Assembly (NCBI RefSeq): GCF_021732705.1
Contig: NZ_JAKFUM010000014.1
Span: 19,882 to 83,881 of the forward strand
Length of the DNA stretch: 64,000 nt
Source of the DNA: Nevskia sp.
GTDB lineage: Bacteria > Pseudomonadota > Gammaproteobacteria > Nevskiales > Nevskiaceae
Reading direction: 5' to 3'
In this document: piece after piece, positions 44,456-52,845 of the stretch
Layout: each line of letters opens with the position of its first letter
Numbering within the stretch: position 1 is the stretch's first letter
Notes under the pieces: generated by a model
Seen by the model: the letters and a program-made list of their open reading frames with translations, nothing else
Databases searched by the model: none
What the model was told of the DNA's origin: nothing
Made by a program: the position numbers and the translations under genes

Positions 44456-45310
44456 ATGGCCGTGCTGAACCCGATCAAGTCGGCGCTGACCGCGGCCGGC
44501 CAGTGGCGCTGGCTGCAGCCGCTGCTGAACCTGCCGTGGCTGCGTGCGGTGCTGCGCCGCCTGCCGCTGCTGCGCCTGCTGGTGCCGGACGGCTGGGACC
44601 GCCGGCACCCGTACGATGCGCAGCACGGGACCGATACCAGCGGCACCGTACCGCTCGATCAGCTCGCGGTATCGACGGCCGCGCTCGAGGGTGCGCATCT
44701 TTACGGCGGCTCGCAGCCATCGATCATCCGCACCCTGCTGCGGTCGCTGCCGGGGCTGGAGTCCGGCGCGTTCCGCTTCATCGATCTGGGCTGCGGCAAG
44801 GGCCGCCCGCTGTTCGTCGCCGCCGAGTTCCCGTTTGCCGAAGTGATCGGCGTGGAACTGTCGCCGGTGCTGGCGCGCGTGGCCGAACGCAATGCCGAAC
44901 GGATGCGTGCGGCGAACCCGGCGCTGGCGCCCGTCACCGTGGTCGAGGGCGACGCCACCGCCTACCCGTTCCCGTCCGGCCCGTTCGTGCTGTTCCTGTA
45001 CAACCCGTTCGGCGAGGCGCTGATCGCCAAGGTGCTGGCGCAGGTCGAGGCGGCGCTGAAGGCAGAGCCTCGCACGATCTATGTCGTCTACTACAACCCG
45101 GTGTTCGGCCACTGCTTCGATGCCTCGCCGCTGTTGAGCCGGCGCTTCGCTCGCACGCTGCCGTATGCGGCCGATGAACTGGGCTACGGCCCGGATCAGG
45201 CCGATCCGATCGTGATCTGGCAACCCGGCGATGGCCGCCCGCTGCCGGGCACTGAGGCGCGGATCGTGATCACCACGCCGGAGATGCGTTCGGAGCTGGT
45301 GCCGGCCTGA
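44456..45310 (+). CDS. Class I SAM-dependent methyltransferase
   Basis: 284 residues. SAM motif I is FIDLGCGKGRPLFVAAEF (about 107-124), with the motif II acidic residue in VIGVELSP and motif post-I EGDATAYPF. A hydrophobic N-terminal helix (LQPLLNLPWLRAVLRRLPLL) may bind the membrane or a lipid. The substrate cannot be told. It lies 46 bp after the DUF885 gene. Confidence 0.82.
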   Translation: MAVLNPIKSALTAAGQWRWLQPLLNLPWLRAVLRRLPLLRLLVPDGWDRRHPYDAQHGTDTSGTVPLDQLAVSTAALEGAHLYGGSQPSIIRTLLRSLPGLESGAFRFIDLGCGKGRPLFVAAEFPFAEVIGVELSPVLARVAERNAERMRAANPALAPVTVVEGDATAYPFPSGPFVLFLYNPFGEALIAKVLAQVEAALKAEPRTIYVVYYNPVFGHCFDASPLLSRRFARTLPYAADELGYGPDQADPIVIWQPGDGRPLPGTEARIVITTPEMRSELVPA

Positions 45311-45335
45311 GCGCAAGCGCCGCCGTCACCGACGA

Positions 45336-47516
45336 CTACGGCTGCAGCGCCGGATCGTTCAGCGCGGCGAGTCCGGCGTAAGCAGCGGCGAGATACCGCG
45401 ACAGCCGCTGACGATCGTCGGCCAACTGCGCCAACGCCAGCTTCGTCAGCACGGTGCGCGTCTCGGTTGCCAGCGTGGCGAGTTCGTCGTCGGCCGCGCC
45501 CTGTTGCAGCCATTCGACATCGAGCAGCATCGCGACCCCGCGCAGGAAGTCGGGCCGTTCCTGAAGCGCCTCGACACCCGACGGCGCCAGCAGATCACGC
45601 GCCTGTTCGACCGTGACGGCGAATCCCGGCTCGGCCCCGGACGGTGTCGACAGGGAATCGGGGACGATCAGTCCGCGATCGCGGATCATGGCTGCAGCAT
45701 CGTCATTCGCTCCGATCGCCGTCTTCAGCCGCTCGATCGCGGCTTCGTAGTAGCGCTGCGCTTCGACCTGCGCGCTCTGCAGGCTCAGCGCATACGGAAT
45801 CGCATCCCAGGATTCCTGTACTGCAGCGTCGTTGACCGCGCGTTGCTGCAGTTCCAGCCACGGCACCAGAGCTTGTGCGCCCACGGCTGCGGAATCTTCC
45901 GGAACCGCGTCCTGAACGAAACGGTTGCTGCCGCTGCACAGCTCGGTCGGCGCCCGGGCGCGGCGGTTGTATTCCTCGCAGTTGATCAGGCGCCGGCGCT
46001 GCAGCGCCTTCAGCACGAATTTCGGCGTCTCGCGTTCGGCCACCACCGGATTGGCGGCGCCATCGAGTTTCTGCGGTGCGCCCTGCGGTGCCAGCGCCGC
46101 CCAGCCCAGCCCGAGCAGCGCACGGTTCGAGTACGGGCCTTCCAGCGCAACGCGTTCGAGGATCGGCCGGGCCGTTGCGCCCTGTGCCTCGCGCAGGAAA
46201 TGCCAGCCGAGCGCGACATTGGCGCGATCGCGCAGCGCCGCGGTCGCGTCATCGCTCGCGTCCGTGCTGTTCGCGCCGCCGCGACCGAGGCGATCGAGCA
46301 GGCTGCGGCCGCGTTCGATCTGGCCGCTGCGGATCAGGGCGACGCCGAGGTTGTACTGCAGCAGGCCCGCCTGCAGGCGCTGTTCGGCCGTGGCCGTCAG
46401 CAGTTGCTGGGGGTCGATCTGGATCGGTGTCAGGGTCTTGGCGGCCTGATCGAACTGGCCGGCGGCCATCTCGACCAGCGCCTTCAAGCTGGCCGATCGC
46501 TGCCGGAGATCGGCACGCGCCGTTGCCGGAACGCGCGACAGCGTGCGCAGCACGTCCGCTCCGTCCGCTCGCTGCCACGCCTGCTCCGCCAACGCCAGCA
46601 GTGCTTCCGCCCGCAGGTCGACATCGGCCGCCGCTGCGCGAGACAACACCGCGCGCGCACGCTCCGGCACTCCGTACGCGAGCCAGGCACTGGCCAGCAA
46701 GGCAGCGGTATCGGCAGCGCCGCCCGTGCTGGCATCGAGATCGGTCAGCGCCAGCACGGCGCTGAACGGCCGGTCGGTGGCCAGCGCCTGCCGCGCGATG
46801 CGCCAGCGCGGATCGAAGCGACTGCCGGCACGGAACTTCGCCTGCTTCGGCACGCTGCCGCCGGCGAAGGGATCGGTCAGCTGGGCGATGAAGCTGCGCG
46901 GTGCCGGATCGAGCGTCCACTCCGTCAGCGCCAGCACCGGCGCGCCGACCGCTGCGGCCGGCTGGATCGCGAGTTCCCAGTCGCTGCCGCTGCTGCCGAC
47001 CTCGATGTCCGCGCCCAGTGGCAGTTCGGACGAGGCACGGTCGCCGGCCAGCTTCACGATCTCGGCGATCGCGGTGATGCGATGGCGGCCGGCGGTCAGC
47101 ACGCGCTCGCCGAGGCGAATCAGGCCCCGTCGTGCGGACAGTGCGGATGACTCCGTCGCAGTGACCGCGACGTCCTGCATCGGCTCGTCGTCGATCGCCA
47201 CGCGAACACGCCGCACCTGAAGTCCGTCGCTGCGAAGACCCAGATGGAAGCGGCTGGCGGCGGCGTCGGCGGGCGGAGCCGACGCGATGGCCTGATCGAC
47301 TCGCCGCTGCTTCAGTGCCTGCAGCCGCGCCTCGATCGCCGACAGCGGCGATGACAGCGCGGCAGCACGTTCGATCGGGGTGGCCGCGGCCGGCTCGGCA
47401 TGTGCCGGTGCGCCCAGCAGGACGGCACCGACCAGCAGCAGCGTCCAGAGACGACGACCCGGCCCGCTCGCGCGAGCGTTCGACGGCGTCGCGTCGTGCG
47501 GTCGTCCCGCGTTCAT
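45336..47516 (-). CDS. Large exported helical-repeat protein
   Basis: 726 residues from the ATG at 47516. A signal peptide (LWTLLLVGAVLLGAPAHA) is followed by a beta-rich region and then Ala/Leu-rich helical hairpins with TPR character (LQYNLGVALIRSGQIERGRS; RANVALGWHFLREAQGATAR). It carries two cysteines in the middle (INCEEYN and TELCSG). No family is recognised. It lies 29 bp after the YCF48 gene as the last member of the RND-DUF1329-DUF1302-YCF48 operon, so it is likely a periplasmic scaffold of the same system. Confidence 0.75.
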   Translation of the reverse strand: MNAGRPHDATPSNARASGPGRRLWTLLLVGAVLLGAPAHAEPAAATPIERAAALSSPLSAIEARLQALKQRRVDQAIASAPPADAAASRFHLGLRSDGLQVRRVRVAIDDEPMQDVAVTATESSALSARRGLIRLGERVLTAGRHRITAIAEIVKLAGDRASSELPLGADIEVGSSGSDWELAIQPAAAVGAPVLALTEWTLDPAPRSFIAQLTDPFAGGSVPKQAKFRAGSRFDPRWRIARQALATDRPFSAVLALTDLDASTGGAADTAALLASAWLAYGVPERARAVLSRAAAADVDLRAEALLALAEQAWQRADGADVLRTLSRVPATARADLRQRSASLKALVEMAAGQFDQAAKTLTPIQIDPQQLLTATAEQRLQAGLLQYNLGVALIRSGQIERGRSLLDRLGRGGANSTDASDDATAALRDRANVALGWHFLREAQGATARPILERVALEGPYSNRALLGLGWAALAPQGAPQKLDGAANPVVAERETPKFVLKALQRRRLINCEEYNRRARAPTELCSGSNRFVQDAVPEDSAAVGAQALVPWLELQQRAVNDAAVQESWDAIPYALSLQSAQVEAQRYYEAAIERLKTAIGANDDAAAMIRDRGLIVPDSLSTPSGAEPGFAVTVEQARDLLAPSGVEALQERPDFLRGVAMLLDVEWLQQGAADDELATLATETRTVLTKLALAQLADDRQRLSRYLAAAYAGLAALNDPALQP

Positions 47517-47545
47517 CGTGGCGGGCCGATCAAGCCGGCGCGGAT

Positions 47546-48640
47546 TTACTGCGCGGTGGCATCCAGACGCTGCACGCCGGCATCGCCGACGAGGATGATC
47601 GAGCCATCGCGCGCGGCCGTGACCCACGACAGCGTGTCGGTCTTCTTGTTGCCGCTCTGATCGGTGATCGGCACCTGACGCACCGGGCCGCTGCCACTGA
47701 AGATCAGCAGGGTGGAGTTCAGGCCGACCATCGCGATGCGGTCGCCGGGCAGCGCGGTCATGCCGAACAGCGACTGATCGGTCTTGGTCTCGATCTTGTT
47801 CCAGGTGCCGGCGCGTACATCGTTGTTGAAGAAGGAATTGCCGCGCAGGCCGCCGATCAGGGCCCCGCTGTCGCCCGCGGCGATCACGCAGAACAGCGAG
47901 CTTTCGTACGGCGAGGCGACCTTTTCCCAGGTCGTGCCGCCATCCGGCGACACCCCGATCAGCCCCGCTTCGCCGACGACCATCAGGCCGCCGTTGCCGA
48001 GCTTGGTCATCGCGTTGATGTGGCGCTCGCCTTCGGTGACCGGATTGACCGCGATCTGGGTCCATGTCGCGCCGGCATCCTTGGTTTCGAGGAACAGGCC
48101 GTAGGCACCGACCGCGTAGCCGGTCGACGCGTCGAGGAACAGCACATCGAACAGCGGCTTGTTCAGGTCCGGCTGGAAGTTCTGCACGGCCCAGGTTTGG
48201 CCGCCATCGGTCGTCGCGAGAATCACGGCATCGTGGCCGACGGCCCAGCCGTGCTCGGCATCGGCGAACGCGACGCTGGTCAGCAGCACGTCGACCGGTG
48301 TCTGCACCTGCTTCCACTCCTTGCCGTCGCTCGACAGCAGGATGTGGCCGCGCGCGCCGACCGCCACGAACTGCTTGCCGGTATTGACCACCTTCAGCAG
48401 CGGATTGCTGGCGGCCTTCACTGCCGGCTCGGATGCGCGGGGCGCCACCGGCTTGGCGACGGCTTCGGCAGCCGGCGCTTCCGCCGAGGCCTCGGCCGCA
48501 GCCGAATCAGCCGGGGCAGCTTCCGCGACCGGCGTTTCCGTGGCAGGCGCGGCGGTGTCCTCGGCATGCACCAACAAGGTCAGCGGCACGGCGCACAGCC
48601 CGAGGACGATGGCAGCGAGTTTCAAAGATGGGTTGCTCAT
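47546..48640 (-). CDS. YCF48-like beta-propeller protein, exported
   Basis: 364 residues. A signal peptide (LAAIVLGLCAVPLTLLVHA) and an Ala/Pro/Glu-rich linker are followed by YCF48 propeller repeats (AVGARGHILLSSDGKEWKQV; ADAEHGWAVGHDAVILATTD; GGTTWEKVASPYESSLFCV). It is the second, fuller copy of the protein at 30094-31125. It lies 36 bp after the DUF1302 gene. Confidence 0.85.
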   Translation of the reverse strand: MSNPSLKLAAIVLGLCAVPLTLLVHAEDTAAPATETPVAEAAPADSAAAEASAEAPAAEAVAKPVAPRASEPAVKAASNPLLKVVNTGKQFVAVGARGHILLSSDGKEWKQVQTPVDVLLTSVAFADAEHGWAVGHDAVILATTDGGQTWAVQNFQPDLNKPLFDVLFLDASTGYAVGAYGLFLETKDAGATWTQIAVNPVTEGERHINAMTKLGNGGLMVVGEAGLIGVSPDGGTTWEKVASPYESSLFCVIAAGDSGALIGGLRGNSFFNNDVRAGTWNKIETKTDQSLFGMTALPGDRIAMVGLNSTLLIFSGSGPVRQVPITDQSGNKKTDTLSWVTAARDGSIILVGDAGVQRLDATAQ

Positions 48641-48676
48641 GCGCAGACTCTCGAAGGCAAGGACGCGGGGGCGTGC

Positions 48677-51175
48677 TCAGAACTGGTACTTGAAGAAGAA
48701 GCCGATGTTGTCGCGGTCGCGGATGATGTTGTTGGCACCGCCGCGAGTGTAGGCGTTGTAGGTGATGCTGAACGAGGTCGACTTTTCGTAGCGGATCTCG
48801 ATCACCGAGTTCAGCTGGATGCGGCCTTCGATGAAGTTGGCACCCGGTCCCGGCGAGTTGTTGTAGACATCGTGCTGGAAGATGAACAACGGCTGGATCG
48901 AGATGCTCGGCAGCACCGATTCATAGCTGATGCGGCCGACCACGCGGTAGCCGCCGGCGAACGAGTTCGCGAACTGCTTGCGGCTGGCCTGGAACGGATT
49001 GAAGCGCAGGCCGTCCGGGCCGACCGTGCAGCTCGGGTTGGTCGAGCACGCCAGACGCGAGCCATCGGCACCGCTGCCGTCGGCACCGGCCGAGGCGTGC
49101 GTGTACGCCGCGCCCGGACCCTCGATCTGCAGCGTGCTGAAGTTCGGCAGGTTCAGCACGTGCGTCGCCGCGACTTCGTACAGCAGGATGACCTGGTCCG
49201 CGCCGATCCAGTTCTCGGTGCCGCTGAGCACGCGGGTGGCGCCGAACACGTATTGCAGCACCTTGCCCGGAATGTAGCCCTGGATGTACGAATTCGGCGC
49301 GTTCTCGCCGACCGTGCCGCCGCGGTACGGGGTGATGAAGTTCGGGAACGAGCGGGCCGAACCCGGCGCCGAGCCGACCACGAGGTTGACGTTGTCCGGA
49401 TACGGATTGTTGCCGTTGGCGTCGGTGAAGTTGTTGCTGTCGTAGACGCTGTAGGTGTTGCCGCCGTTCTCGGTGAAGCCGAGCGAGTTGGTCGTGCCGG
49501 CGCAGCCGATGTTGACATCATGGCAGCGCGTCAGCGTCGGCCCGAACGAGGCGAACACGAGATCGACCAGCGCTACCTGCAGCGGCAGGTTCGGGCGGTA
49601 CGAGACTTCGCCCTGGTACGAATAGTCGCCATACGAGGTGTTGAAGCTGAAACCGATCAGGTGACGGTTTTCCGGATAGCTGAGCTGGAAGCGCGCGGTC
49701 TCGAACGGCACGGCGTCCGAGTTCGGCAGGCCGGCGCGCGGCAGCAGCAGGTTGGCGAAGCCCGGCAGCGAATTCAGATCGGTGATGCCGAGATCACGCG
49801 CCGAGCCCGGGCTCTGCGCCAGCAGCGCCAGCGTGTCGAGGCCGAGCTGCGAACTGGCGCTGAACGCGGTCAGCGGCAGGTTCGGGCAGGACTGCAGGAA
49901 CTCCGCCGTGTTGCGGGCATCGATGCCGACCGCACTGCCCTCGCGCCGCGCGCAGCTGGCGTTGGTGGCGTAGGTGCTGAAGTACGGCAGCTTCGAGTGA
50001 TAGTTCTGGTAGTAGCCGCTGATCTCGGTGCCGTTGTTCAGCCAGTCGGCGTAGTAGCTCAGCTTGAAGCCGTACTGGCCGTTGTCCTTGGCCTTGCGGT
50101 CGGCATAGCGGCCGATGCGCAGGCAGGTCGGCGTGATCAGGGTCAGCGGGTTGTCGAGACGGCCGCCAGCCAGGCAGTCCGGGTCTTCGGAAGCGCCACC
50201 GAAGGCGGCGTTGATCGAATCACGCTGGTTCGGCGTGCCGAGATCGACGAACGAATTGAACGTGCCCGGAACCGGGATCTCCAGCGGTTTCCATTCCAGC
50301 TGGTAGAAGCCTTCGACGCTCAGGCCATCGACGACATTGGTCGACAGGCGAACCATGTTGACCGGCACGTACAGGTCTTCGAGCAGGCCGTTGCCACTGC
50401 GGAAGAAGTTGTTGGCGTTGATCGGCTGTGCCTGATTGAGGCTGTTCAGGATCGCCACCGTCGACTCGCCCCACTGCACGGTCTGACGGCCGATGCGGAA
50501 CTGCAGCGTGCGGTCGCCCGGCAGCGGAATCTTGCCGAAGAAGTTGGTGTCGAGGAAGTTGTAGCGGAGGCCGATCTGCTGCGCCTCGGTCTCGGCCAGC
50601 GAACCGCTGACATCGGCACCGGGGCCATAGGTCCGCGCGAAATAGCGATTCGACGGGCTGCCCGGCGTGGCCGTGCCGACGCTGTCGAAGTTCTGCGGCG
50701 TGATCAGGTTCGGCTTGCGCGTGGTCAGGTGATAGAGCGCCGGATCGTAGATCGCGCGACCGCGGTAGAAGAACCCGAAATCGCCGGACTCGATCTTGAG
50801 ATCGTGGGTCCAGACGATCGGCGACTGCGTGAGATCGCCGCGTTCGAAATTGAGGTCGCCGTCATCGAAGTTGATCGACGCGGCACCGGGTGAACGGCGC
50901 AGCTGCTGCGCCGGGTAGATCTGCAGGCGCTGCAGGCCCTGACAGGTCTGGTACACGCCCGAACAGACGTTCGGATCGATGTTGGCCTTGCCGATGTTGC
51001 GAGCGTCCTGCGCCTCGATGCGGAAAGCCGCACCGGCGGTGACCGTCTGGTTCAGCACGGCATTGAAGTCCTGACCGCCGAGCGTCAGGTTCAGTTCGGA
51101 TGCCGAAGCCACCGACAGCGTGCTTATCGAAACCGCGAGCAGCAGCCCGCGACCGACGAGCTTTTGGACACTCAT
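48677..51175 (-). CDS. DUF1302 outer-membrane barrel-like protein
   Basis: 832 residues. A signal peptide (LLAVSISTLSVASA) precedes a long beta-strand-rich chain with alternating aromatic residues and a C-terminal aromatic residue (IGFFKYQF with terminal Phe), as in outer-membrane barrels. Early motifs FNAVLNQTVTAGAAFRIE and GDLTQSPIVW, and RIGRQTVQWGES, match DUF1302 proteins, which occur next to DUF1329. Its cargo is unknown; hydrophobic compounds are suspected from context. Confidence 0.85.
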   Translation of the reverse strand: MSVQKLVGRGLLLAVSISTLSVASASELNLTLGGQDFNAVLNQTVTAGAAFRIEAQDARNIGKANIDPNVCSGVYQTCQGLQRLQIYPAQQLRRSPGAASINFDDGDLNFERGDLTQSPIVWTHDLKIESGDFGFFYRGRAIYDPALYHLTTRKPNLITPQNFDSVGTATPGSPSNRYFARTYGPGADVSGSLAETEAQQIGLRYNFLDTNFFGKIPLPGDRTLQFRIGRQTVQWGESTVAILNSLNQAQPINANNFFRSGNGLLEDLYVPVNMVRLSTNVVDGLSVEGFYQLEWKPLEIPVPGTFNSFVDLGTPNQRDSINAAFGGASEDPDCLAGGRLDNPLTLITPTCLRIGRYADRKAKDNGQYGFKLSYYADWLNNGTEISGYYQNYHSKLPYFSTYATNASCARREGSAVGIDARNTAEFLQSCPNLPLTAFSASSQLGLDTLALLAQSPGSARDLGITDLNSLPGFANLLLPRAGLPNSDAVPFETARFQLSYPENRHLIGFSFNTSYGDYSYQGEVSYRPNLPLQVALVDLVFASFGPTLTRCHDVNIGCAGTTNSLGFTENGGNTYSVYDSNNFTDANGNNPYPDNVNLVVGSAPGSARSFPNFITPYRGGTVGENAPNSYIQGYIPGKVLQYVFGATRVLSGTENWIGADQVILLYEVAATHVLNLPNFSTLQIEGPGAAYTHASAGADGSGADGSRLACSTNPSCTVGPDGLRFNPFQASRKQFANSFAGGYRVVGRISYESVLPSISIQPLFIFQHDVYNNSPGPGANFIEGRIQLNSVIEIRYEKSTSFSITYNAYTRGGANNIIRDRDNIGFFFKYQF

Positions 51176-51325
51176 CCTGTTCTCCCTTGCATGGTGTGCC
51201 GGCAGGCTGCGCAGCCCGCCGATGGTGATGATGAAACCGGCCAACCTGTCCCCAGACAGGTCGACCGTTGCTGCCATTTCCCGCAGGCCACCGGCGGGAC
51301 CGAGGGTTGCCGGTGGCGCCGGGTG

Positions 51326-52687
51326 TTACTTCGAGGTGCGCTTCTGGACGGTGTCCGCTTCGAAGTCCGAATCCTTCAGCACGACGGTGTTGTCGTACGG
51401 CTTGTCTTCGTTGTTCATCGCGGTGACGAAGTAGCGACCGGAGTCGAAGTGATAGATCACTTCCGGCTGCGTGGTCACGGCGAGGACATCGCGATACTGG
51501 ATCGGGTGGCCTTCCTGGAACTGCAGCAGCTTGCCCTGCTGGTCATAGTCGTCGACGGCGACGATGTTCCAGCTGTCCTCGTCGAAGTACAGGACGCGCT
51601 TCTTGAACGTGTGGCGCTGGTCGGTCTTGTTCTCGGCCTCGACCACCCAGACGCGGTGCAGTTCGTAGCGGGTGATGTCCGAGTTCACGTGGTTCGGCTT
51701 GGCGATGTCCGCGTACTTGGTCTTCGGGCCGCTGATGCGGTACGAGTTGTACGGGATGTACATCTCCTTCTTGCCGACCAGCTTCCAGCTGAAGCGCTCG
51801 AGTACGCCGTTGTACATGTCGACCTGGTCGTAGAACTGGTGACCGTCGGTGCCTTCGTACGGGTTGTCGCAGCAGACCGCCGGGGCGCGGCGGATGCGCT
51901 TCAGCGCCGGGGCATACAGCCAGGCCGAGCGGCCTTCCGAACCTTCACCGGCCTTCTCGTGCACCAGAATGAAGGTGCCGGCGACGCGCGGCGGCGAGAT
52001 CGTTTCCGACAGGTAACGGAGGAAGTCCGCGCCCGGCTTCAGTTCGATCGGCGTCGCGTTGTTGAGGTTCGCGTAGTAGAACTTCACGTCCTCGACGATC
52101 TTGGTCAGCGTGAACTTGCCGTTCTGCTGCACGATCATCTGGTTGTTGTAGCGACGGATCGTTGACCTGCGGAACTTCACGCGGTGGTTCCAGACCGGCT
52201 CGGCACCCGAGGTCGGGATCGGGAACGGGAAGCCGACGAACGCACCCTTCGGATTGTCGACGCCTTCCAGCGACGCGCGCGTCGCGTTCTTCACCGTCTC
52301 TTCGAGGTACTTGGCCGGGAAGTTGAAGTTCCGGTGCGACGGGTAGACCTGCATCTTGTAGGTCTGCGGGTAGCGCTTGAACAGTTCCTTGTGGCCTTCG
52401 GTCATCTTCGCGGCGTACTTCGGCACGTCGGCGGCGGTGATCGTGAACAGCGGCTTCTCGGCTTCCAGCGCCGGATCGCTCGGGTATTCACCCGGCTTGT
52501 AGGCGATCTGCGACTGCGGCGTCCACGCCGGAATCGTGCCTTCCTTGTTGCCGGCCTTCTCGGCACCGACCGGGCTCAGTTCCTTGCCGAGCTTGGCCGC
52601 TTCGGCCGCGTCGACCTTGGCTGTCGCTGGCGCGGACATCGCGACCAGCGCCGCCATCAGCGACGACACCAATAATTTCTTCCTCAT
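51326..52687 (-). CDS. DUF1329 (LolA/LolB-like) periplasmic protein
   Basis: 453 residues from the ATG at 52687. A signal peptide (LLVSSLMAALVAMSAPATA) leads to the DUF1329 domain (LGKELSPVGAEKAGNKEGTI near the start; RSAWLYAPALKRIRRAPAV; RYELHRVWVVEA). DUF1329 shares a half-barrel fold with lipoprotein-sorting LolA/LolB. With an RND exporter and DUF1302 barrel it may carry a lipid-like cargo across the periplasm (inference). Confidence 0.88.
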   Translation of the reverse strand: MRKKLLVSSLMAALVAMSAPATAKVDAAEAAKLGKELSPVGAEKAGNKEGTIPAWTPQSQIAYKPGEYPSDPALEAEKPLFTITAADVPKYAAKMTEGHKELFKRYPQTYKMQVYPSHRNFNFPAKYLEETVKNATRASLEGVDNPKGAFVGFPFPIPTSGAEPVWNHRVKFRRSTIRRYNNQMIVQQNGKFTLTKIVEDVKFYYANLNNATPIELKPGADFLRYLSETISPPRVAGTFILVHEKAGEGSEGRSAWLYAPALKRIRRAPAVCCDNPYEGTDGHQFYDQVDMYNGVLERFSWKLVGKKEMYIPYNSYRISGPKTKYADIAKPNHVNSDITRYELHRVWVVEAENKTDQRHTFKKRVLYFDEDSWNIVAVDDYDQQGKLLQFQEGHPIQYRDVLAVTTQPEVIYHFDSGRYFVTAMNNEDKPYDNTVVLKDSDFEADTVQKRTSK

Positions 52688-52845
52688 CTCAGCACCTCTC
52701 TTGCTGGTTGGACATCTTTGATTTTCTGACCGCAAACCGTGTCTTTCGGGGTCGGCGCCGGTCACCCGGTCCGGCAGCCTGCGCTGCCAGTCCGGCTTCA
52801 CGACCTACGGACGATGCGCCTTTCAAGACGCATTCGCTCGCAGGC

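Noticed and set aside
47315..50893. 1,192-codon open frame antisense to the YCF48 and DUF1302 genes
   Set aside because: Repetitive Arg/Val/Asp-rich composition with no domain, opposite strongly supported exported proteins.
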